Translations under genes and position numbers: made by a program | Assembly (NCBI GenBank): GCA_029212955.1 | Contig: JARGOW010000072.1 | Coordinates: 1-10,729, forward strand | Reading direction: 5' to 3' | Length of the DNA: 10,729 nt | From: Planctomycetota bacterium | GTDB taxonomy: Bacteria; Planctomycetota; UBA1135; GCA-002686595 | Notes under the pieces: generated by a model | What the model was told of the DNA's origin: nothing | Seen by the model: only the letters and a program-made list of their open reading frames with translations | The model's database searches: none | Shown here: in pieces, positions 6,103 through 10,729 of the stretch | How the letters are laid out: each line of letters begins with the position of its first letter | How positions within the stretch are numbered: the first letter of the stretch is position 1

Positions 6103-7374
6103 TCAGACGGGTGCGGGGACCGGAGCCATGAGATAGATCTGATCGCCGGGGCGCGCGTCGCCCTTGTGGGGCATGGTGAAGATCATTCCGCGTTGCACGC
6201 TGTCGGGGGCGGTGGAACTTCCATCCTCCTCCTCCACACGCAATTCCGTCACGACCCCAGGCACCGCGCCAGTGGTGTGCCCGATGATGACGTACTCGTC
6301 TCCGACCTTCATATTGCCCGCACAGCACTCCACCGAAACGATGCCCGCTTTGGAGTAAACATGGTTGAGTGTTCCAACCTTCTGTTTTTGGCGCGTGGCC
6401 TTGGTACCGTCCACCTTGGCGTAACCCTGCTTTTGCCCCAGGTAGTATCCGGAGGAGAACCCCCGGTTGTAGACCTTTTCGAGGGACGGCAAGAGCTCGT
6501 CGACGAGTTCCTCGCTGAAGGTTCCATTGGCCACGGCGTCCAGGGCCTTGCGATAGGCTGCGGTGGCTGCGCCCACGTAATCTGCGGACCGCCCCCGGCC
6601 TTCGATTTTGAAGACCTGAACCCCGGCATCGACCATTTTATCCACGAAGCCCAGGGTCAAAATATCGTTGGGCGACATGATGTAGTTGTTGTCGACCAGC
6701 AGTTCCGCACCGGTGTTCGCGTCCTTGACGATGTATTCCTTGCGGCAGTTTTGTTCGCAGGCTCCACGGTTGGCCGAAGCGTTGGAAGTGTACATGGACA
6801 TGCCGCAGCGGCCCGAGACCGCGATGCACAATGCGCCGTGGGCGAAGGCTTCGAGCTCCATCAGCTTTCCGGAACGACCCCGGATCTCTTCGTCCACGAT
6901 CTTCTTGTGCACGGTCTTGATCATCGGAACGCTCAACTCGCGGGCGAGCACGATGCGGTCGCAGTAGGCCGCGTAGAAGCGCACGGATTCCGAGTTGGAG
7001 ATCGAAAGCTGGGTGGAGAGATGCACTTCCAATCCGAGTTCGATCGCGATCATCACGGCCGCCATGTCGGACAGGATGACGGCACTGACTTTTTGGGCAG
7101 CGGCTTCCTCGAGTAACTCCCGGCAAAGTTTCAGGTCGTGCTCGTACAGAACGGTGTTCAAAGCCAGGTAGCTGCGCACTCCGCCCTCGCGGCAGATTCG
7201 ACAGATCTCGACCAGGTCCTCGCGCTCGAAGCTCCGCCGGGACCGAGCTCGCATGTTCAGTTGGGCCAATCCGAAGTAGACCGCATCGGCACCATTGGCG
7301 ATGGCGGCGTTGAGCGATGAATAGCAGCCTGCGGGGGCCAACAGTTCGGATTTGGGGGCTTTGATGTTCTCCAT
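6103..7374 (-). CDS. U32 family protein (TrhP/RlhA-like, probable RNA 5-hydroxylation factor)
   Basis: A 423-residue protein of the 'peptidase U32' family. Despite the name, E. coli members TrhP (YegQ) and RlhA (YdcP) act in hydroxylation of a tRNA uridine and a 23S rRNA cytidine, using prephenate-pathway precursors. It begins with the family start ELLAPAG-x-x-x-SL-x-AAI-x-NGADAVYFG (residues 10-35), a TIM-barrel first strand. The PROSITE-type U32 signature lies at residues 174-193: EAFAHGALC, then SGRCGMS. Four cysteines (183, 190, 206, 210), the last two in ANRGACEQNC, match the conserved set proposed to hold a metal or Fe-S cluster. KIEGRGRSADYV near residues 255-268 is also a family block. 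The C-terminal 100 residues are a beta-barrel-like domain. The length is close to TrhP. No strong Shine-Dalgarno sequence. It is the first gene of an operon with the ferredoxin. Assignment to TrhP or RlhA is not certain. Confidence 0.88.
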   Translation of the reverse strand: MENIKAPKSELLAPAGCYSSLNAAIANGADAVYFGLAQLNMRARSRRSFEREDLVEICRICREGGVRSYLALNTVLYEHDLKLCRELLEEAAAQKVSAVILSDMAAVMIAIELGLEVHLSTQLSISNSESVRFYAAYCDRIVLARELSVPMIKTVHKKIVDEEIRGRSGKLMELEAFAHGALCIAVSGRCGMSMYTSNASANRGACEQNCRKEYIVKDANTGAELLVDNNYIMSPNDILTLGFVDKMVDAGVQVFKIEGRGRSADYVGAATAAYRKALDAVANGTFSEELVDELLPSLEKVYNRGFSSGYYLGQKQGYAKVDGTKATRQKQKVGTLNHVYSKAGIVSVECCAGNMKVGDEYVIIGHTTGAVPGVVTELRVEEEDGSSTAPDSVQRGMIFTMPHKGDARPGDQIYLMAPVPAPV

Positions 7375-7389
7375 GGGCGCGGGATCTTA

Positions 7390-7409
7390 CCACGGGGTTC
7401 GCCCCATGG
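7390..7409. promoter_or_regulatory. Near-perfect 20-bp dyad upstream of the U32 gene
   Basis: CCACGGGG and CCCCATGG flank a TTCG centre; apart from one C/A mismatch pair, the 20 bases are an inverted repeat. It lies 16 bases before the U32 start, in the divergent gap shared with aroH. It could be a leader hairpin or a binding site. A second short dyad, GGGCTG-G-CAGCCC (7448-7460), lies nearer the aroH start. Roles are inferred from symmetry and position only. Confidence 0.35.
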
Positions 7410-7487
7410 AGGCGATGGTCCATTCTGGAACCCAAGGGTCCCAAACGGGGCTGGCAGCCCGGGTGCTATGGCGTACCATGGCGCCCT

Positions 7488-7907
7488 ATGGAGCCTTCCA
7501 CCCAATGTAGGGGCGTGCGCGGAGCAACCGTCGTACCCGACAACACCGAGTCGAGCATCGTGACCTCCTGTGCAGAGCTTTTTAGGGCCATGACGGAGGC
7601 CAACGGCATTGCTCCGGGGGAGATCGCGGCCATTGTGTTCACGGCCACACCGGACCTGGGAGCGGCCTTTCCCGCCCAGGCAGCCCGAATTGCGGGTTTC
7701 GAGCAGGTTCCCCGGATCTGTGCCCAGGAGATCGACGTGCCCGGCGCCCTGGGCCATTGCCTGCGCATTTTGCTCCTGTGGAATACCGAACGACCCGCGG
7801 ACTCCATCGAGCACTGCTACCGGAACGGCGCGGAGGCGCTGACCATGCGCGACGAGCAAGCACCGTCGATCCTGGATGGTTTGATGCCCCAATTCCCCGC
7901 TGAATAG
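7488..7907 (+). CDS. aroH: Chorismate mutase, AroH type
   Basis: A 139-residue enzyme that converts chorismate to prephenate, the entry step to phenylalanine and tyrosine synthesis. It is of the trimeric Bacillus subtilis AroH type, not the helical AroQ type. The RGVRGAT start is the family's N-terminus, with Arg11 equivalent to Arg7 of the Bacillus enzyme. TATPDLGAAFPAQAAR (52-67) is the second hallmark. CAQE holds Cys78 and Glu81 (Bacillus Cys75, Glu78), CLRILL holds Arg93 (Bacillus Arg90), and Tyr111 and Arg121 match Tyr108 and Arg116. The lysine of FPAK (Lys60) is Gln64 here. All other active-site positions are kept, so activity is expected. It is divergent from the U32 gene; U32 hydroxylases depend on prephenate-pathway metabolites, which makes the neighbourhood suggestive. 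No Shine-Dalgarno sequence is seen. Confidence 0.92.
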   Translation: MEPSTQCRGVRGATVVPDNTESSIVTSCAELFRAMTEANGIAPGEIAAIVFTATPDLGAAFPAQAARIAGFEQVPRICAQEIDVPGALGHCLRILLLWNTERPADSIEHCYRNGAEALTMRDEQAPSILDGLMPQFPAE

Positions 7908-7921
7908 GCCCTGCGCGTTTA

Positions 7922-7939
7922 GGCTGGGGCGCTCCAGCC
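7922..7939 (+). terminator. Weak hairpin after aroH
   Basis: GGCTGG (7922-7927) and CCAGCC (7934-7939) form a 6-bp stem with a 6-base loop, 14 bases after the aroH stop. No T-run follows, so it is at best a weak or factor-assisted terminator. Confidence 0.3.
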
Positions 7940-8002
7940 AACCATAAAGCACTGTAAAATAGATACTTGCTGCAACAATTGGACTCCCCCGACCTTTAAA
8001 CG

Positions 8003-8041
8003 GTTACAAATGTCAACGATTGAGGGTAGTTTGTCGACAAA
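8003..8041 (+). promoter_or_regulatory. Probable operator/leader of the BlaI-M56 operon
   Basis: A 12-bp perfect palindrome, TTTGTCGACAAA, occupies 8030-8041 and runs into the repressor's ribosome site (AAAGGA, 8039-8044). A related element, TGTCAAC at 8011-8017, repeats TGTCGAC at 8032-8038 exactly 21 bp apart, two turns of DNA, so both would face the same side. TTACAAATGTCA at 8004-8015 also approaches the TACA/TGTA symmetry of BlaI/MecI operators. The surrounding 7941-8050 is notably AT-richer than its neighbours, as expected for a promoter. Autoregulation is known for BlaI/MecI; its use here is inferred. Confidence 0.5.
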
Positions 8042-8050
8042 GGAATCAGC

Positions 8051-8446
8051 ATGTCGAACAAACACCCCAAAAGCAGCGAAGCGCCGACCCCGGCCGAATG
8101 GAAGATCCTTCGCATCGTGCACAGCATGGAATCCTGCGCCGCCCGGGAGATCGTTGCATCGGCCACGGACACCTTCGGTTGGTCCATGAGCACCACCAAG
8201 ACTCTCCTGCGCCGTTTGGTCGACAAGGGGCACCTGCAAACCGAACGGGTCGGCAACTCATTCCTGTACTCACCCTCCCAGTCGGCCCTCAAAATGCTGT
8301 GTAAGGAGGCCGACGGGCTTCTGGCCAACGCGGTGGATAACGCGGTGGGCCCGCTGCTCTCGTACATGGTCAAAAAGAGTCAGCTCTCCAAGTCGGACCT
8401 GGAAGAGCTGCGCGCACTCTTGGATGAGAAGGAGGCGGGCCAATGA
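8051..8446 (+). CDS. BlaI/MecI/CopY-family transcriptional repressor
   Basis: A 131-residue winged-helix DNA-binding protein. Residues 11-75 are the winged helix: PTPAEWKILRIV (helix 1), the helix-turn-helix AAREIVASAT...MSTTKTLLRRLVDKGHL (30-62), and the wing TERVGNSFLYSPS. This matches the family pattern L-T-x-x-E-W-x-V...T-V-x-T-x-L-x-R-L-x-x-K-G. Residues 76-125 are the helical dimerisation part, ending in LSKSDLEELRALLDE, a family signature. The family represses its own operon until the partner M56 protease is activated. The Asn-Phe site cut in Staphylococcus aureus BlaI aligns approximately with Ser104-Tyr105, so the cleavage site is probably different. It has a good ribosome site (AAAGGA, 6 bases before ATG), unlike most genes here, and its stop overlaps the next start as ATGA. 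Confidence 0.9.
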   Translation: MSNKHPKSSEAPTPAEWKILRIVHSMESCAAREIVASATDTFGWSMSTTKTLLRRLVDKGHLQTERVGNSFLYSPSQSALKMLCKEADGLLANAVDNAVGPLLSYMVKKSQLSKSDLEELRALLDEKEAGQ

Positions 8447-10728
8447 TTGCACTCGAGTCCGCCGCATCCCAAGCCCTGCAGTTCGCGCTCGAGCGCTCGG
8501 TGGCGTTCACCATCGTGTTCCTGGTCCTTGCTTCCGCATGGTGGATCCTCAAAAACCGCCTGAGCAGTCACGTGGGAAGTGTTTGGTTCCTGCTTCCCAT
8601 GGTCGTATTGGTCGTCCCCGTGGAGCGTTGGGTTCCGAACCCCTGGAATGCAAGCAACCCGATCGAACGGGCGACGCTCTCGTTCCTTCCTGACCAGGGG
8701 GAGCGAACATTCATCGATCCAACCACCGCAGGTTTCTTGGATCTGCGCTCTCCGAACATCGCAGCATCGACGCCGGAAACCGCCACACCGGGCTCCCCCA
8801 CCGCCGTTTCCGCACCTACTCCTTGGGCGACCCTGTTGCTGGGTACCTGGATTCTGTGCATGCTCACCTACCTGATTCGATTGGCCCTCGGACAGGGCCG
8901 AATGCAAAGCCTGCTTCGATCCGCACAGGTTTTGTCCGCCGATTCCATGCCCGTGAACTTGAATCGAGTCCTTCGCAGCGCAGGCATATCACGCACCGTG
9001 CTTTTCCTGGAAAGCCCCGAGTTCGACTCGCCCGTGCTATGGAACGGAAGGATCCCCGCCGAATTGGCCGGCTCCAAGAACCCCGCAGCCATCATCCTGC
9101 CCGAAGGCCTCAACCGCAGATTGTCCCGCGAAGAATTGCGCTGGGTTCTACTGCACGAATTGGCCCACTTGGCCCGGGGGGATCACCGCACGGAGCTTCT
9201 CCAACGCATTCTGGGCGCAGCCTTCCTCTTTCACCCCCTGGTTTGGATGGCCAACCGGCTTTCCCGCAGTTACCGGGAAATGGCCTGCGACGATGCGGCT
9301 TTGGCCCGCTGCTCGGAGACCGACCGTAAGCGCTGCGCCCGCGCCCTCTTTGAGGTTGTGGCCCACGCCGCCGCCCTTTCTGGCACGAGTGCGCGGCCAG
9401 CCCACCGAACAACCCACGCGATGTCCTCCCTCTTTCACTCCAAGAAACTCACCAGGAGACGAATCATGCGTCTAACCGAAATCGACCGTCCACTCGCCCG
9501 AGGTCTGCGACTCTCGGCACTCTTCCCCGTCCTTCTCGTATCCAGTATGGCCCTGGCCGCAGCCCACTTCCCGGCGGTCCTCCAAGAAGAAGAAATCACC
9601 GAGGAGGTCGTGGTCGAAGAATTCGAACACGATTCTTCCCCCGCACAATACGAGGCCAAGACCCGCGCAGCGGCTCGGAACGCAACGGACTGGTTGCTCA
9701 AGAACCAAAACAAAGCAGGCGGGTGGAGTTACACCAAGCCCAAGCCCGCCGAAGTGAAAGAATGGGGCGCCGGTTACAAGGATCCCGCCATTTCCGGTCC
9801 CGATCTTCAATTCTTCCAGCCCTATCACAACGATGTGGCACTGACCGCCTTGGCGCTTCAATCCCTGGTCCAGCGCGCGAACAAGGAGGGTTCCACGCCG
9901 GAAATCAACGGCGCCATCGACCGGGCCATCGCGTACCTGCTATCCAAGCACGATGCCGAATCGGGCATGTTCGGTACCGATGAATTCACCGTCATGGTGG
10001 CCCAATCCCTCGCCATCGAGGCCCTGTCCCTTGCCGCAAAGGATCGCATGACCCCCGAGGTATTGGCCACGCTCAAATCCGGTGTGAAGCTGCTCGAAAA
10101 GGCGCGCAATCCGTATATGGCGTGGCGTTACGACAGGGTGCCCGTGGGCGACAATGATTCGCGAATTACGGGGTACGTCATGCTCGCACTGGTCCGTGCC
10201 TTCGAAGCCGGCGCCCACGCCGACCCGGAGACCATGGCCTCGGGCATGAACTATCTGAATCAGGTAGAGGACGCAAAAACCGGTCGGACCCATTACATGC
10301 ACGACCAGGTCTACGCCTTCCGCCTGCAATCCCACAAGAACAGCCACCCCGCCGAGCGTGCGGAAGCCCCCACCGCCATGCACCTGCGCCTGCGCAACGA
10401 GCCGGGATTTGAAACGATCCCGCGCGGGGCCATGGATCAGTCGATCGATCTGCTGGTTTCCAAAGCGCCGATTTGGGACCTGGCCAAGGGTGCGGTGGAC
10501 TACACCTATTGGTGGCACGGCACCGAGGCCCTGGCTGGGTGCGAAGCGGCCACCGACCGCTGGCCCATTTGGCGCGATAGCCTGCGGGCGGTCCTCATCG
10601 AGCTACAGATCTCAGAAGGCGAGTTGGCCGGTACCTGGCCCACCCTGGACGCCTGGTCCACCCAGGGATATGAGGTCTACACCACGGCAACCTGCGCCCT
10701 GGCCCTGTACGCAAGCCTGGGCGAATAG
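8443..10728 (+). CDS. BlaR1-like M56 membrane metalloprotease fused to a terpene-cyclase-like alpha-toroid domain
   Basis: A 761-residue integral membrane sensor-protease, complete with its stop one base before the window end. Membrane segments are predicted near 18-35, 46-60 and 128-148. A cytoplasmic M56 zinc protease domain follows: HELAH at 238-242 gives two histidine ligands and the catalytic glutamate, and REMACDDAAL places Glu279 as third ligand. A further membrane segment lies at about 355-374. After an acidic linker (380-400), residues 402-760 form an alpha-alpha toroid of the prenyltransferase/squalene-cyclase class. It has repeated helices such as ATDWLLKNQNKAGGWSY (QW-like), DVALTALALQSLV, AIAYLLSKHD, DYTYWWHGTEAL and VYTTATCALALY. 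The DxDD acid motif of class II cyclases is absent, so it more likely binds a ligand than makes one. In BlaR1 this position holds a penicillin-binding sensor. The ATGA overlap couples it to the repressor, which it presumably inactivates. Confidence 0.88.
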   Translation: MIALESAASQALQFALERSVAFTIVFLVLASAWWILKNRLSSHVGSVWFLLPMVVLVVPVERWVPNPWNASNPIERATLSFLPDQGERTFIDPTTAGFLDLRSPNIAASTPETATPGSPTAVSAPTPWATLLLGTWILCMLTYLIRLALGQGRMQSLLRSAQVLSADSMPVNLNRVLRSAGISRTVLFLESPEFDSPVLWNGRIPAELAGSKNPAAIILPEGLNRRLSREELRWVLLHELAHLARGDHRTELLQRILGAAFLFHPLVWMANRLSRSYREMACDDAALARCSETDRKRCARALFEVVAHAAALSGTSARPAHRTTHAMSSLFHSKKLTRRRIMRLTEIDRPLARGLRLSALFPVLLVSSMALAAAHFPAVLQEEEITEEVVVEEFEHDSSPAQYEAKTRAAARNATDWLLKNQNKAGGWSYTKPKPAEVKEWGAGYKDPAISGPDLQFFQPYHNDVALTALALQSLVQRANKEGSTPEINGAIDRAIAYLLSKHDAESGMFGTDEFTVMVAQSLAIEALSLAAKDRMTPEVLATLKSGVKLLEKARNPYMAWRYDRVPVGDNDSRITGYVMLALVRAFEAGAHADPETMASGMNYLNQVEDAKTGRTHYMHDQVYAFRLQSHKNSHPAERAEAPTAMHLRLRNEPGFETIPRGAMDQSIDLLVSKAPIWDLAKGAVDYTYWWHGTEALAGCEAATDRWPIWRDSLRAVLIELQISEGELAGTWPTLDAWSTQGYEVYTTATCALALYASLGE
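9454..9468 (+). promoter_or_regulatory. Internal ribosome site and in-frame ATG inside the M56 gene
   Basis: AGGAG (9454-9458) lies 7 bases before an ATG (9466-9468) that is in frame as Met342. Starting there would give a 420-residue protein beginning MRLTEIDRPLARGLRL, then a hydrophobic core ending in ALAAA, which looks like a signal peptide, followed by the whole toroid. This is better than the start signal of most genes in the window. In the full protein the same segment is the last membrane helix. Use of this start is inference. Confidence 0.4.
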
Positions 10729-10729
10729 C

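Noticed and set aside
5848..7116. A 422-codon plus-strand open frame opposite the U32 and ferredoxin genes
   Set aside because: It is a His/Gly/Asp-rich shadow of two strongly recognised genes on the minus strand and shows no domain of its own.
9940..10518. A 192-codon minus-strand open frame within the toroid region
   Set aside because: Antisense shadow of the M56-toroid gene; His/Gly-rich composition without motifs.
8443..10728. A classical beta-lactam sensor BlaR1
   Set aside because: The C-terminal part has no penicillin-binding S-x-x-K / K-T-G pattern in the expected order and reads as a helical toroid.
8843..10728. A functional squalene-hopene cyclase
   Set aside because: No DxDD catalytic motif, too short for the full double-barrel enzyme, and fused behind a membrane protease.

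Overview
The window is about 60% GC bacterial chromosome with short intergenic gaps, many genes without a clear Shine-Dalgarno sequence, and no RNA genes, insertion sequences or CRISPR arrays that I can see. A BlaI-type repressor overlapping an M56 protease with a terpene-cyclase-like sensor, a stand-alone FapA-family protein, a DUF899 protein and families of lysine-poor single-anchor proteins all suggest a member of the Planctomycetota or a related PVC lineage. That placement is inference from gene families, not from a marker gene.

Layout. Positions 1-773 (minus) hold the N-terminal 257 codons of an anchored protein of unknown function that runs off the left edge. A 257-base divergent gap follows, ending in a perfect 10-bp inverted repeat, then a FapA/DUF342 gene (1031-2389, plus). 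Next is a YhbS-like GNAT acetyltransferase (2491-2946) that ends at an amber codon although its family's C-terminal strand continues in the same frame beyond it. A DUF899 thioredoxin-like gene follows (3256-3849). It converges, 7 bases apart, on a complete paralogue of the first gene (3857-5047, minus). A secreted NTF2-like protein (5195-5752, plus) ends at a strong bidirectional hairpin terminator. On its far side lies a two-gene minus-strand operon of a U32-family protein (probable RNA hydroxylase) and a small [4Fe-4S] ferredoxin, 3 bases apart. Divergent from it is an AroH-type chorismate mutase (7488-7907). The right end is a two-gene regulatory unit: a BlaI/MecI-type repressor (8051-8446) and an M56 metalloprotease (8443-10728), joined by an ATGA overlap.

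How the genes work together. The clearest functional unit is the BlaI-M56 pair. The protease keeps the zinc motif and membrane segments of BlaR1, but its C-terminal sensor is an alpha-toroid of the prenyltransferase/squalene-cyclase type in place of a penicillin-binding domain. This makes it a candidate one-signal induction system for a ligand other than a beta-lactam. A palindrome and a 21-bp-spaced direct repeat just before the repressor start are the likely autoregulatory operator. The U32-ferredoxin operon is a second plausible unit, in which the ferredoxin could feed electrons to, or share cluster chemistry with, the U32 enzyme. The remaining genes look like independent housekeeping or accessory genes.
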